A DNA stretch of 64,000 nucleotides from Paracoccus salsus (GTDB taxonomy: Bacteria; Pseudomonadota; Alphaproteobacteria; Rhodobacterales; Rhodobacteraceae). Below, piece after piece: positions 41,846 to 51,249 of this stretch; the stretch's first letter is position 1; each line of letters starts with the position of its first letter. The notes under the pieces are model-generated. The model did no database searches. It was not told the origin of the DNA and saw only the letters and a program-made list of their open reading frames with translations. A program made the position numbers and the translations under genes. Where the stretch lies: assembly GCF_021556615.1 (NCBI RefSeq), contig NZ_JAKGGD010000007.1:124001-188000 (forward strand). The letters are read 5' to 3'.

Positions 41846-43702
41846 ATGCTGCATATCGACGACATTTCATTCGCCATCCAGGGCCGCCCGCTGTTCGAAC
41901 ACGCCTCGGCCTCGATCCCTCAGGGCCACAAGGTCGGACTTGTCGGTCCCAACGGCGCGGGCAAGACGACGCTGTTCCGCCTGATCCGTGGCGAGCTGGT
42001 GCTTGACGGCGGAGAGATCAGCCTGCCCTCGCGCGCCCGCATCGGCGGCATCGCGCAAGAGGCGCCCGGAACCGACCGCTCGGTGCTTGACACGGTGCTG
42101 AGCGAGGATCGTGAACGCGCGGAACTGCTTGGCGAAAGCGACAGGGCGACCGACGCCCACCGGATCGCCGAGATCCAGACCCGGCTGACCGATATCGATG
42201 CCTGGTCGGCCGAGGCGCGGGCTGCGTCGATCCTTGATGGTCTGGGGTTTTCGGCTGCCGACCAGGGGCGACCCACCAGCGACTTCTCGGGCGGGTGGCG
42301 GATGCGCGTCGCGCTGGCCGGAGTGCTGTTTTCCCAGCCTGACCTGTTGCTGCTGGACGAGCCGACCAACTATCTCGACCTGGAAGGCGCGCTCTGGCTG
42401 GAGACCTATCTGGCGCGTTATCCGCATACGGTCATCATCATCAGCCATGATCGCGACCTGCTCAATCGTGCGGTTGGCCATATCCTGCATGTCGAGGCGC
42501 GCAAGCTGACGCTGTATACGGGTGGCTATGACAGCTTTGCCCGGCTCCGGGCCGAGAAACGCGCATCGCAGGCGGCCGAAGCCAAGAAGCAGCAGGCGCG
42601 ACGCGAACATCTGCAAAGCTTCGTGGACCGGTTCCGGGCCAAGGCCACCAAGGCGCGACAGGCTCAGGCCCGCGTGAAGATGCTGGAAAAGATGCAGCCG
42701 ATCACCGCGCCCGAAGAGGCAAAATTTCACCGCTTCGGCTTTCCCCAGCCCGAGGAATTGTCGCCGCCGATCGTGGCGATGGAGAATGTGTCGGTCGGTT
42801 ACGGTGACCGGGCGGTGCTGCGGCGTCTGAACCTGCGAATCGACCAGGATGACCGGATTGCGCTGCTGGGACGGAACGGGCAGGGCAAGTCCACGCTGTC
42901 CAAGCTGCTGGCCGAGCGGCTTGGGACGATGGAGGGCAAGTTCGTGCGTTCGGGGAAGCTGCGGGTCGGCTATTTCGCGCAGCATCAGGTCGATGAATTG
43001 TCGCTGGATGAAACCCCCGTCGAACATATCCGCCGCCTGCGCCCGGCCGAGGCGCCGGCCCGGCTGCGCGCCCGGCTGGCCGGGTTCGGGCTCATGGAGG
43101 CTCAGGCCGGGACCCGGGTCGGTCTGCTGTCCGGGGGGCAGAAGGCGCGGTTGTCGCTGCTGATCGCGACAATCGACGCACCCCATCTGCTGGTGCTGGA
43201 CGAGCCCACCAACCATCTCGACATCGAAAGCCGCGAGGCGCTGTCCGAAGCCCTGAACGATTACACCGGTGCCGTCGTGCTGGTCAGTCACGACATGCAC
43301 CTGCTGGGGCTGGTCGCGGACCGGCTGTGGCTGGTCAACGACGGGGCGGTGACGTCCTACGAGGGCGATCTGGACGATTATCGACGTTTCCTGCTGACGG
43401 GTGACGAGACGCAAAAGCCGAAAGCCGCGCCCGAGGCCCCGAAGCCCGCGCCGCGGCGCCCGGCCCGTGACGAATTGCAAGCCCTTCGGGCAGAAGTTCG
43501 CCGTGCCGAGGGGCGGGTCGAGAAGCTGACCGAGATGCTTGAGAAGCTGGATGTGAAACTCGCCGACCCCGCGCTTTACAACGACCCCCACGAAGCCAAG
43601 AAATGGGCCCGCAAGCGCGCCGAGGCGGTGCAGGCCATGGCGCGCGCGGAAAGCTTGTGGATGAGCGCGCTGGAGACCCTGGAAGGCGCCGCGAGGGGCT
43701 GA
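41846..43702 (+). CDS. ABC-F family ATPase (Uup/YheS-like)
   Basis: 618 residues, two fused ATPase domains without membrane segments. Domain 1: Walker A GPNGAGKT, signature SDFSGGWRMRVALA, Walker B LLLLDEPTNYLD. Linker with charged helix (EAKKQQARREHLQSFVDRFRAKATKARQAQAR). Domain 2: GRNGQGKS, LLSGGQKARLSLL, LLVLDEPTNHLD. The C-terminal helical extension (AEVRRAEGRVEKLTEMLEKLD) is as in Uup/YheS. These proteins act on ribosomes, helping stalled translation or assembly. ATG 41846 starts the first domain directly; the open frame upstream is not family-like. Confidence 0.95.
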   Translation: MLHIDDISFAIQGRPLFEHASASIPQGHKVGLVGPNGAGKTTLFRLIRGELVLDGGEISLPSRARIGGIAQEAPGTDRSVLDTVLSEDRERAELLGESDRATDAHRIAEIQTRLTDIDAWSAEARAASILDGLGFSAADQGRPTSDFSGGWRMRVALAGVLFSQPDLLLLDEPTNYLDLEGALWLETYLARYPHTVIIISHDRDLLNRAVGHILHVEARKLTLYTGGYDSFARLRAEKRASQAAEAKKQQARREHLQSFVDRFRAKATKARQAQARVKMLEKMQPITAPEEAKFHRFGFPQPEELSPPIVAMENVSVGYGDRAVLRRLNLRIDQDDRIALLGRNGQGKSTLSKLLAERLGTMEGKFVRSGKLRVGYFAQHQVDELSLDETPVEHIRRLRPAEAPARLRARLAGFGLMEAQAGTRVGLLSGGQKARLSLLIATIDAPHLLVLDEPTNHLDIESREALSEALNDYTGAVVLVSHDMHLLGLVADRLWLVNDGAVTSYEGDLDDYRRFLLTGDETQKPKAAPEAPKPAPRRPARDELQALRAEVRRAEGRVEKLTEMLEKLDVKLADPALYNDPHEAKKWARKRAEAVQAMARAESLWMSALETLEGAARG

Positions 43703-43826
43703 CCTGTTGCAGGGCTGCGGCGCAAGCTGCCGAATACCGTGCCGGGTGCTGCGACGGCTTGTGTGAGCTGATGATTCGGCCCTAGAGATGGTGCGCTTGT
43801 CCGAAACCTGACACCGGATCACGTTC

Positions 43827-44576
43827 ATGAAGATCACCCTTGCCCTTGCCCTCGTCGCAGCCGCCGCCACGCCGGCCTTGGCTCAGGATTTCGGCCGTGC
43901 CGACGGGCGGCAGTTTTCGGTCGATCTGGGGTTGGGGGTTGCCGGGCGGCCGGTCTATCCGGGTTCGGATGATGCCGAGGCCGCGCCGTGGCTGATCTGG
44001 CGCAATGCCGGTTTCGGGACCGATGCAAATTCCGGTGCCGACCAGGGATTCGCGATTTCGCCATCGTTCGGCACCATCGGTTCCCGCGAGTCGTCCGACG
44101 ACGCCGCGCTGACCGGCCTGGACGAGATCGACCGTGCCTATGAGCTTGGTGCGCGCGTCAGCTATGGCATCGGGCCGGTCAATGTCTATGGGACGCTGCG
44201 GCGCGGTTTTGACGGGCATGAGGGGCTGAAGGGCGAGGTGGGGGCCAAGTACCGGACCGAACTCAGCGACCGGATCACGCTTTGGTCGGGTGTCGAGTTC
44301 GGATATGGCGATGCCGACTACAACGACACCTATTTCGGCGTCACGCCTGCCGAGGCCGCGACAAGCGGCTATGCCAGCTATGCGCCGGGCGGGGGCTTCA
44401 ACGTCGCCGCGATCTCGTTCGAGGCGCGCTACGCCCTGACCGACTCGACGGCGCTTCTGGGAGAGGTCCAGTACGGAAAGCTGATCGGTGATGCCGCGGA
44501 TTCGCCGGTCGTGCAGGATGAATATCAGCCTTCGCTGCGCCTTGGCATCGTCCGCCGCTTCTCGTTCGGCTTCTGA
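43827..44576 (+). CDS. MipA/OmpV family outer membrane protein
   Basis: 249 residues. A signal peptide (LALALVAAAATPALAQ) is followed by alternating strands typical of an outer membrane beta-barrel: FSVDLGLGVAGRPVYPGSDD, FAISPSFGTIGSRES, YELGARVSYGIGPVNVYGTLRRGFDGHEGLKGEVG, GVEFGYGDADYNDTYFGVTP, and a terminal LGIVRRFSFGF ending in Phe. The MipA family includes scaffold proteins for murein enzymes and some porin-like members. It stands alone between the ABC-F and ABC transporter genes. Function beyond family is open. Confidence 0.9.
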   Translation: MKITLALALVAAAATPALAQDFGRADGRQFSVDLGLGVAGRPVYPGSDDAEAAPWLIWRNAGFGTDANSGADQGFAISPSFGTIGSRESSDDAALTGLDEIDRAYELGARVSYGIGPVNVYGTLRRGFDGHEGLKGEVGAKYRTELSDRITLWSGVEFGYGDADYNDTYFGVTPAEAATSGYASYAPGGGFNVAAISFEARYALTDSTALLGEVQYGKLIGDAADSPVVQDEYQPSLRLGIVRRFSFGF

Positions 44577-44730
44577 TGCCCGCGCCGCCCGGCGCAAGAC
44601 CTGTCGCGCAGGGGCGAATTGTTTTAAGCCTGAAATAATTTCTTGACTCGGCCCCTTCTGTTGGTGCGTTCTAGAGTGAACGCACAAGACATGCTGCGGC
44701 AAACGCAGCTCTTGCAACAGGAAGGTAGCC

Positions 44731-45900
44731 ATGACCCATTCCCGGAAGTTTCTTGCCCTGCTGGCCGCGACCACCTGCCTCGCAGGTCCGGCGGTCGCCC
44801 AAAGCGAAGACAGCCTGAAGATCGGCCTGATCTTTACCCTGTCCGGTCCTGCGGCGGTGCTGGGTGAGATGGGCCGCGACGGCTTCTTGCTGGCCGCCGA
44901 GCAGATCGGAGAGATCGGTGGCATGAAGACCGAGATCGTGGTCGTCGATGACGAGCAGAAGCCGGACATCGCCGCCAACAAGGCTCGCGAACTGGTCGAA
45001 CGCGACGGTGTCGATATCGTCGTGGGCCCGATCTTCTCGAACATCCTCGGCGCGATCATGAAGCCGGTGACCGATTCCGGCGCGATCCTGATCAGCCCGA
45101 ACGCCGGCACGTCGAACTATGCCGGCGCCGAGTGCAATCGGAACTTCTTCGTCACCTCCTACCAGAATGACCAGATGCACGAGGTGATGGGCGCCTACGC
45201 GCAGGAACAGGGCTACAGCAACGTCTTCCTGCTGGCGCCGAACTATCAGGCCGGCAAGGACAGCCTCGCGGGCTTCAGGAACAGCTACAAGGGCGATGTC
45301 GCAGGCGAGATCTTCACCCAGCTTGGTCAGCTGGATTATTCGGCCGAACTGGCGCAGATCGCGGCGATGCAGCCGGACGCGGTCTTCGCCTTCATGCCCG
45401 GCGGCATGGGCGTGAACCTGGTCAAGCAGTACCGCCAGGCAGGGCTTGAGACGATCCCCTTCCTGTCGGCCTTCACGGTTGACGAATCGACGTTGCCCGC
45501 ACAGCAGGACGCGGCGCTTGGCTTCCTTGCGGGATCGAACTGGGCGCCAGACCTGGACACACCCGAGAACAAGGCCTTCGTGGAAGCCTACGAGGCGACC
45601 TACGGCAAGGTCCCGGCGACCTATGCCATGCAGGCCTTCGATGCGGCGCATCTGATCGACGGCGCGCTTCGCGAGGCCGGCGGCACCGGCGACAAGGACG
45701 CGCTGATCGCGGCGCTGGAAAGCGCGCCCTTCACCTCGGTCCGCGGAGATTTCAGCTTCGGGACGAACCATTATCCGATCCAGGATTTCTACCTGACCCA
45801 GGTCGTGCAGCGCGAGGACGGCAAATTCGCCACCTCGATCGTCAAGAAGATCTTTGACGACTACGCTGACAATTACGTCGCCGATTGCACGATGAACTGA
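44731..45900 (+). CDS. ABC transporter periplasmic substrate-binding protein (branched-chain amino acid type)
   Basis: 389 residues. Signal peptide (FLALLAATTCLAGPAVAQ), then the Peripla_BP_6 fold: LKIGLIFTLSGPAAVLGEMGRDGFLLAAEQIG, ELVERDGVDIVVGPIFSNI, LISPNAGTSNYAGAECNRNFFVTSYQNDQMHEVMG and DAVFAFMPGGMGVNLVKQ. It captures the substrate for the LivHMGF-like permease encoded downstream. Members of this branch next to monooxygenases often bind aromatic or other organic acids rather than leucine. A hairpin follows the stop, which probably keeps its expression above that of the permease genes. Confidence 0.92.
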   Translation: MTHSRKFLALLAATTCLAGPAVAQSEDSLKIGLIFTLSGPAAVLGEMGRDGFLLAAEQIGEIGGMKTEIVVVDDEQKPDIAANKARELVERDGVDIVVGPIFSNILGAIMKPVTDSGAILISPNAGTSNYAGAECNRNFFVTSYQNDQMHEVMGAYAQEQGYSNVFLLAPNYQAGKDSLAGFRNSYKGDVAGEIFTQLGQLDYSAELAQIAAMQPDAVFAFMPGGMGVNLVKQYRQAGLETIPFLSAFTVDESTLPAQQDAALGFLAGSNWAPDLDTPENKAFVEAYEATYGKVPATYAMQAFDAAHLIDGALREAGGTGDKDALIAALESAPFTSVRGDFSFGTNHYPIQDFYLTQVVQREDGKFATSIVKKIFDDYADNYVADCTMN

Positions 45901-45907
45901 AGCGATG

Positions 45908-45930
45908 GGGGGCGCCGAGGCGGCGCCCCC
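45908..45930 (+). promoter_or_regulatory. Attenuator/stabiliser hairpin between binding protein and permease genes
   Basis: A perfect 9-bp stem, GGGGGCGCC (45908-45916) / GGCGCCCCC (45922-45930), loop of 5, then TTCTC. Its position after the binding-protein gene matches the usual differential-expression hairpins of ABC operons. Confidence 0.65.
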
Positions 45931-45949
45931 TTCTCGTCAGGACCCAAGC

Positions 45950-46867
45950 ATGACAAGCCTGTTTCTGATTCAGTTTCTGAACGGGGTGCAGTTCGGCATC
46001 CTGCTGTTCCTGATCGCCGCCGGCCTGACGCTGGTTTTCGGGATCATGGATTTCGTCAATCTCGCCCATGGCGTGATCTACATGGTGGGCGCCTATCTGG
46101 CGGTCACATTCAGCCAGCTCACCGGCAGTTACGGGCTTGGTCTGCTGCTGACCTTGCCCGCGACGCTGCTGGTCGGACTGGTGCTGGAACTGCTGGTGTT
46201 TCGCAAGCTCTACGACCGGCCGCATCTGGACCAGGTACTGGCGACCTTCGGGCTGGTGATGATCATCAGCGAAGGCGTCGAAGTGATCTGGGGCTCGGCT
46301 CCGCTGTCGGTGCGGATGCCCGAGTTGCTTTCGGGATCGGTCCCGCTGATCGGGCCGCTGCGTTACCCGGTCTTCCGTCTGGTGGTGATCGGGGCGGGGC
46401 TGGCGACGGCGGTCGCGCTGTGGCTGATCATCACGCGCACGCGGATCGGAATGCGGCTCAGGGCCGGTGCCACCAACCGCGCGATGGTGTCGGCGCTTGG
46501 TGTGGATATCCGGTCGCTGTTCACGATCATCTTCGCCTTCGGCGCCATGCTGGCGGGGTTTGCCGGGGCGATGGTCGCGCCGATCCTGACGGTGGATCCC
46601 GGGATGGGTGAAAGCGTGTTGATCCTGGCTTTCGTGGTGATCGTGATCGGGGGGATCGGGTCGGTCAAGGGGGCCTTCGCGGGCGCGTTGCTGGTCGGGC
46701 TGGTGGATACGATGGGGCGCAGCTTCGGCCCGATCATCCTGCGCAGCTTTCTGGACCCTTCGGCGGCGGGGCAGACCGGTCGCGTGCTGGCACCGATGCT
46801 GGTCTATATCCTGATGGCGGTCATCCTGTCCGTCCGTCCCGCCGGCCTGTTCGGGGCCAGATCATGA
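45950..46867 (+). CDS. livH: Branched-chain amino acid-type ABC transporter permease (LivH-like)
   Basis: 305 residues with about eight membrane helices. LivH features: FLIQFLNGVQFGILLFLIAAGLTLVFGIMDFVNLAHGVIYMVGAYLA at the N-terminus, the cytoplasmic coupling loop TRTRIGMRLRAGATNRAMVSALGVDIRSLFTIIFAFGAMLAGFAGAM, and IVIGGIGSVKGAFAGALLVGLVD. First of two inner-membrane subunits. Its end overlaps livM by ATGA (46864-46867). Confidence 0.93.
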   Translation: MTSLFLIQFLNGVQFGILLFLIAAGLTLVFGIMDFVNLAHGVIYMVGAYLAVTFSQLTGSYGLGLLLTLPATLLVGLVLELLVFRKLYDRPHLDQVLATFGLVMIISEGVEVIWGSAPLSVRMPELLSGSVPLIGPLRYPVFRLVVIGAGLATAVALWLIITRTRIGMRLRAGATNRAMVSALGVDIRSLFTIIFAFGAMLAGFAGAMVAPILTVDPGMGESVLILAFVVIVIGGIGSVKGAFAGALLVGLVDTMGRSFGPIILRSFLDPSAAGQTGRVLAPMLVYILMAVILSVRPAGLFGARS

Positions 46868-47802
46868 GGCTGATCCCGAATCGCGCCTGGGCCGCGACCC
46901 TGCTTTTCACGGCTTTTGCGCTGCTGCCGCTGATCGCGGTCTGGCTGGACGACATCTATCTCATCGTCATCGCGACCCGCATCCTCGCCTATGCCATCGC
47001 CGCCCTGGCGCTGGATCTGATCCTTGGCTATGGCGGCATGGTCAGCTTTGGGCATGCGGCCTATCTGGGCATCGGAGCCTATTCGGTCGCAATCCTCAGC
47101 CGGGCGGGGATCACAGATCTGGGCCTTCACCTGCTGGCCGCGATCTGTGCCGCCGCCGTCTTCGCACTGGTGACGGGCGCGATCTCGCTGCGGACCCGGG
47201 GCATCTATTTCATCATGATCACCCTTGCTTTCGCGCAGATGGCCTATTTCTTCTTCGTCTCGTTGTCGGCCTATGGCGGCGATGACGGGGTGACGCTGGC
47301 GGCGCGCTCGACGGTCTTCGGCCAGCCGCTGCTGGAAAGCGACACGGCGCTGTACTACACCGGCCTGGCGCTGCTGGTGGGGCTTTACCTGCTGGCGGTC
47401 GCGATCACCCGGTCGCGTTTCGGCCGGGTGCTGACCGGCACGCGCGAGAACCCGGTGCGGATGCAGGCAATCGGCTTTTCGCCGTTCCGCTATCAGCTGA
47501 CGGCCTTCGTCATTTCGGGCTGCATGGCGTCGGTCGCCGGGGTCATGCTGGCCAACCAGACCAGTTTCGTGTCGCCCGCGTTCATGGACTGGCACCGCTC
47601 GGGCGAACTGGTGGTGATGGTGGTGTTCGGCGGCATCGGCAACCTGCTTGGCGCGATCGCGGGTGCGACGATCGCGCTGCTGCTGGAAGAGTGGCTGGCG
47701 ATCCTGACCGAGCACTGGCAGATCCTGTTCGGTCTGATCCTTGTTCTGGTCGTGCTGTATTCCCGCGATGGTCTCACAGGCTTCTTCCGGAGGCGGCTAT
47801 GA
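46864..47802 (+). CDS. livM: Branched-chain amino acid-type ABC transporter permease (LivM-like)
   Basis: 312 residues, about nine membrane helices. Family strings: YAIAALALDLILGYGGMVSFGHAAYLGIGAYSVAIL, LRTRGIYFIMITLAFAQMAYF, SRFGRVLTGTRENPVRMQAIGFSPFRYQLTAFVISGCMASVAGVML, and VMVVFGGIGNLLGAIAGATIALLLEE. It pairs with LivH as the channel. Coupled at both ends (ATGA with livH and with livG). Confidence 0.93.
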   Translation: MRLIPNRAWAATLLFTAFALLPLIAVWLDDIYLIVIATRILAYAIAALALDLILGYGGMVSFGHAAYLGIGAYSVAILSRAGITDLGLHLLAAICAAAVFALVTGAISLRTRGIYFIMITLAFAQMAYFFFVSLSAYGGDDGVTLAARSTVFGQPLLESDTALYYTGLALLVGLYLLAVAITRSRFGRVLTGTRENPVRMQAIGFSPFRYQLTAFVISGCMASVAGVMLANQTSFVSPAFMDWHRSGELVVMVVFGGIGNLLGAIAGATIALLLEEWLAILTEHWQILFGLILVLVVLYSRDGLTGFFRRRL

Positions 47803-48554
47803 GCCTGCTCGAGGTCCGCAATCTGCGCAAATCCTACGGCGCGCTGAAGGTCACCGACGATCTCGACCTGACCGTCGATGAGGGGGAACTGCACGCCATC
47901 ATCGGGCCGAACGGCGCGGGCAAGACGACGCTGATTTCGCAACTGGCCGGCCAGGCCGGTTCGGATGGCGGGTCGGTGCGCTTCGCCGGGACCGAGATGA
48001 TGGGGATGCCGATGCACAGGCGGGTTCGTGCGGGCATGTCGCGCAGCTTCCAGATCACCTCGATCCTGCCGGGGTTTTCCGTGCTCGAGAATGTCGCCGC
48101 CGCCGTGCAGGCACGGTCGGGTTCCAGCTTTCGCTTCTTCGCGCCGGTCAGCAAGGAACAGGCGCTGAACGATGCCGCGCTGGCGGTGCTGGCGCGGGTG
48201 GGCATCGCCGACCGCGCCTTTTTCCGCGCCGGAAGCCTGTCACATGGCGAGAAGCGGCAACTGGAACTGGCCATCGCCCTGGCAACCCGGCCTCGCCTGC
48301 TGTTGCTGGACGAACCTCTGGCCGGAACCAGCGGACAAGAGGCCGACCGGCTGGTCGAGGTCATGCGCGGCCTCAAGCGCGACGTGACGCTGGTGTTGAT
48401 CGAGCACGACATGGACGCCGTCTTTGCGTTGGCCGACCGGATCAGCGTGCTGGTCTATGGCAGGATCATCGCCACCGGCCGGCCCGAACAGATCCGCGAC
48501 GACGCGCGGGTCCGCACCGCCTATCTGGGCGAAGAGGCGGGGGAGGGGTCCTGA
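47799..48554 (+). CDS. livG: ABC transporter ATP-binding protein (LivG-like)
   Basis: 251 residues. Walker A GPNGAGKTT (~35-43), LivG-specific stretch RAGMSRSFQITSILPGFSVLENV, signature LSHGEKRQLELAIALA, Walker B LLLLDEPLAG, switch His in LIEHDMDAVF. One of two ATPases that power the importer. Start ATG 47799 overlaps the livM stop; the open frame upstream lies within livM. The stop overlaps livF (TGATG). Confidence 0.94.
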   Translation: MSLLEVRNLRKSYGALKVTDDLDLTVDEGELHAIIGPNGAGKTTLISQLAGQAGSDGGSVRFAGTEMMGMPMHRRVRAGMSRSFQITSILPGFSVLENVAAAVQARSGSSFRFFAPVSKEQALNDAALAVLARVGIADRAFFRAGSLSHGEKRQLELAIALATRPRLLLLDEPLAGTSGQEADRLVEVMRGLKRDVTLVLIEHDMDAVFALADRISVLVYGRIIATGRPEQIRDDARVRTAYLGEEAGEGS

Positions 48555-49240
48555 TGCTGAAGGTCGAGGCCCTGCAAGCCGCTTATGGCGAAAGCCAGGT
48601 CCTGCACGATATCAGCTTCGATGTCGCCGAGGGCGAGGTCGTCACGCTGCTGGGCCGCAACGGCATGGGCAAGACGACCACGATCAGCACCGTCTTTGGC
48701 CTGCTGCCGGCGAAGGCAGGCAGGGTGCTGATCGGCGGCCAGGACATGACCAACGCGGCCCCTCATCGCATCGCCCGTGCCGGGCTTGGCCTCGTGCCCG
48801 AAGGCCGGCAGATCTTTCCCACCCTCGACGTGCGCGAAAACCTGATCGCGATGGCGCGGCCCGGCCAGTGGACGCTGGATCGCGTGCTGTCGCTGTTTCC
48901 GCGCCTTGGTGAGCGGATGGGCCACAAGGGCAACCAGCTGTCCGGCGGCGAACAGCAGATGCTGGCCATCGGACGCGCCTTGATGACCAACCCGCGCCTT
49001 GTGGTGCTGGACGAGGCGACCGAGGGTCTGGCGCCGTTGATCCGGGACGAGATCTGGGCCTGCCTGTCCCAGCTCAAGGCGGCCGGGGAATCCATCCTCA
49101 TCATCGACAAGAACGTCGATGCGCTGACCCGATTTGCCGATCGCCATGTGGTGATCGAGAAGGGTCGCAGCGTCTGGTCGGGCGACAGCGACGCACTGCG
49201 CTCCACACCCGAGATCAAGGAACGCTTCCTGCATGTGTAA
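48554..49240 (+). CDS. livF: ABC transporter ATP-binding protein (LivF-like)
   Basis: 228 residues. Walker A GRNGMGKTTT, RIARAGLGLVPEGRQIFPTLDVRENL (LivF hallmark), signature LSGGEQQMLAIGRALM, Walker B LVVLDEATEGLAP; in the switch region, IDKNVDALTRFADRHVVIEKG lacks the usual His (most ABC ATPases have H near here; LivF proteins often have Q/K). Forms the heterodimer with LivG. Overlaps livG by TGATG and is followed 13 bases later by the cupin gene, so all seven genes from the binding protein on form one operon. Confidence 0.93.
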   Translation: MLKVEALQAAYGESQVLHDISFDVAEGEVVTLLGRNGMGKTTTISTVFGLLPAKAGRVLIGGQDMTNAAPHRIARAGLGLVPEGRQIFPTLDVRENLIAMARPGQWTLDRVLSLFPRLGERMGHKGNQLSGGEQQMLAIGRALMTNPRLVVLDEATEGLAPLIRDEIWACLSQLKAAGESILIIDKNVDALTRFADRHVVIEKGRSVWSGDSDALRSTPEIKERFLHV

Positions 49241-49253
49241 AGGGGGAACAGAC

Positions 49254-49709
49254 ATGACCATGACCGCCGGGATCACCCGCGCCACCGAAGGCATCGAAGG
49301 CATCAGCTGGAACATCCTGGGCCAGATCTATGTCCCCAAGCAGCTGTCGGACGCCTCGATGTCCTGGCACGCAACGCTTCCGAAAGGCACTTTCGTGCCG
49401 CCTCATATCCATCCCACGCAGGATGAGTTCCTGTATATCCTCGATGGTTGCTTCGATCTGTGGCTGGATGGTGCGCAGCAGCGCGCGGTGCCGGGCGATC
49501 TGGTCCGTCTGCCGATGGGCGTCCCGCATGGCATCTTCAACAAGTCCGACACCGACATCAAATGCCTGTTCTGGGTATCGCCCACGCGCAGGCTGCATGA
49601 TCTGTTCTGGGCGCTGCACAATCTTGGTCCCAACCCCAACCCCGCGGAAGTCGTGGCCATTTCGGCCGCCCACGAGGTGGACTTCCTGCCGCCCGAGGAC
49701 GAAGCCTGA
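49254..49709 (+). CDS. Cupin-domain protein
   Basis: 151 residues. A single cupin barrel with motif 1 PPHIHPTQDEFLYILDG (two His, Glu) and motif 2 PGDLVRLPMGVPHGIFN (His), giving the 3-His/1-Glu metal site. It may be a small dioxygenase, isomerase or binding protein. Ribosome site AGGGGG before ATG 49254. It lies in an importer operon and its stop overlaps the ATG of a flavin monooxygenase, so it probably acts on the imported compound or on the product of that oxygenase. The exact reaction cannot be told. Confidence 0.85.
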   Translation: MTMTAGITRATEGIEGISWNILGQIYVPKQLSDASMSWHATLPKGTFVPPHIHPTQDEFLYILDGCFDLWLDGAQQRAVPGDLVRLPMGVPHGIFNKSDTDIKCLFWVSPTRRLHDLFWALHNLGPNPNPAEVVAISAAHEVDFLPPEDEA

Positions 49710-50947
49710 TGCGGGTCCTCATCGCCGGCGCGGGGATCGGTGGCCTGACCACGGCGCTGATGCTGCACGCCCGCGGCATTCCCTGCCGGATCTGGGAGGC
49801 CGCCCGCGAGGTCCGCGAGGTTGGCGTCGGCATCAATGTCCTGCCGCACGCGATCCGCGAACTGGACGGGCTGGGCCTGCTGGAGCCGCTGGATCGGGTG
49901 GCCGTCCGCACCGCCCATCTGTTCTACTACACCCGCAACGGCCAGCAGGTCTGGGACGAACCACGCGGCACGCTGGCCGGTCACGATGTGCCGCAACTGT
50001 CGATCCATCGCGGAACGCTGCAGAAAGTCCTGCATGACGCGGTGATCGACCGGTTGGGGCGGGATGCGGTGCAATGCGGGCGCCGGCTTGCGGGTTTCGT
50101 CCAGGACGAGGGCGGCGTGACCGCGCAATTCGTGGACAGCGTCGAAGGCGGCGCCTCGCAGGTGGTGCGCGGCGATGTGCTGATCTGCGCCGATGGCATC
50201 CACTCGGCAGGGCGCCGGCATTTCTATCCCGGCGAGGGCGCGCCATCGTGGAACGGCGTCTCGATGTGGCGCGGCGCCGCGATGTTCGTGCCCTGGCGCG
50301 ACGGGACCGTCATGGCGATCGGAGGCGGTTTCGGGGCCAAGCTGGTCCTTTATCCGATCGCGCCGCCACAGGATGATGGCCGACAGCTGATGAACTGGGT
50401 GGTGAATGTCCGGACCAGGGATCCCTCGGTCAGCCCGCCGCCGCCGGACAGCTGGTCGCGCCGGGTTCCGCTGTCGACGGTGCTGCCTTACGCCCGACGC
50501 TTTCACATTCCCGATTACGATATCGAGGCGCTGGTCCGCGCCACCTCCGAGATCTTCGAATACCCGATGGCCGACCGCGATCCGCTGCCGCGCTGGACGT
50601 TCGGGCGCGTGACCTTGCTGGGCGATGCGGCGCATCCGATGTATCCGGTCGGTTCGAATGGCGCCAGCCAGGCGGTCCTGGACGCACGCTGTGTGGCCGA
50701 CGCGCTGAAGCAGCAGCCCCACCCGCGCGCGGCCCTGTGGAGCTACGAGGCCGAGCGCCGCCCCCGCACGGCCGAGATCGTGGCCCAGAACCGAAAGGGC
50801 GGTCCCGAGGGCGTGATCGACGCCGTGGAACGGCTTGCTCCGGCCGGCTTCGCCGATATCGACGATGTGCTGCCCCGCAATGATCGCGAGGCGCTGGTCA
50901 AGGGATATGCGGTCATGGCCGGTTTCTCGCTGGTCCGTCGCGGTTGA
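49709..50947 (+). CDS. FAD-dependent aromatic monooxygenase (salicylate/3-hydroxybenzoate hydroxylase-like)
   Basis: 412 residues. The N-terminal dinucleotide-binding fold is intact (VLIAGAGIGGLTTALMLHARG), and so is the second FAD motif (VTLLGDAAHPMYPVGSNGASQAVLDA) with the GD motif; the middle LICADGIHSAGRRHF is the DG motif. This group A flavoprotein hydroxylase class uses NAD(P)H and O2 to hydroxylate aromatic rings. It overlaps the cupin gene by one base and ends the seven-gene transport operon. Substrate unknown; the operon suggests an aromatic acid or N-heterocycle taken up by the LivHMGF-like system. Confidence 0.9.
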   Translation: MRVLIAGAGIGGLTTALMLHARGIPCRIWEAAREVREVGVGINVLPHAIRELDGLGLLEPLDRVAVRTAHLFYYTRNGQQVWDEPRGTLAGHDVPQLSIHRGTLQKVLHDAVIDRLGRDAVQCGRRLAGFVQDEGGVTAQFVDSVEGGASQVVRGDVLICADGIHSAGRRHFYPGEGAPSWNGVSMWRGAAMFVPWRDGTVMAIGGGFGAKLVLYPIAPPQDDGRQLMNWVVNVRTRDPSVSPPPPDSWSRRVPLSTVLPYARRFHIPDYDIEALVRATSEIFEYPMADRDPLPRWTFGRVTLLGDAAHPMYPVGSNGASQAVLDARCVADALKQQPHPRAALWSYEAERRPRTAEIVAQNRKGGPEGVIDAVERLAPAGFADIDDVLPRNDREALVKGYAVMAGFSLVRRG

Positions 50948-50993
50948 TTTCGTCATTGCACAGCGCGCCTCCCGCAGTTATTGAAGCCACGCT

Positions 50994-51040
<47 letters not shown>

Positions 51041-51137
51041 TCAAGGCTGGTGAAGCTTGGTTGTGTTGGAAGAAAGAAGTGACTAAACAACGGTTTGAGC
51101 GAATGTCGGGTTTGCTCTTCATGCCGACGAAATTCTC

Positions 51138-51158
51138 GCGTAAGCATGGCGTAAGCAT
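51138..51158. repeat. Tandem GCGTAAGCAT repeats near the tRNA
   Basis: GCGTAAGCAT occurs at 51138-51147 and 51149-51158. GCGTAAGCA recurs at 51318-51326, and the inverse GCTTACG at 51301-51307, on the other side of the tRNA gene. Possible arm-type sites of an integrase; inference only. Confidence 0.5.
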
Positions 51159-51172
51159 CTCGCGAACGGTAT

Positions 51173-51249
<77 letters not shown>

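Noticed and set aside
41867..43870. 667-codon antisense frame over the ABC-F gene
   Set aside because: Shadow of a clear two-domain ATPase; no family features.
51095..51172. Short integrase N-terminus between the two tRNA copies
   Set aside because: The plus frame is under 30 codons and has no integrase-like residues.
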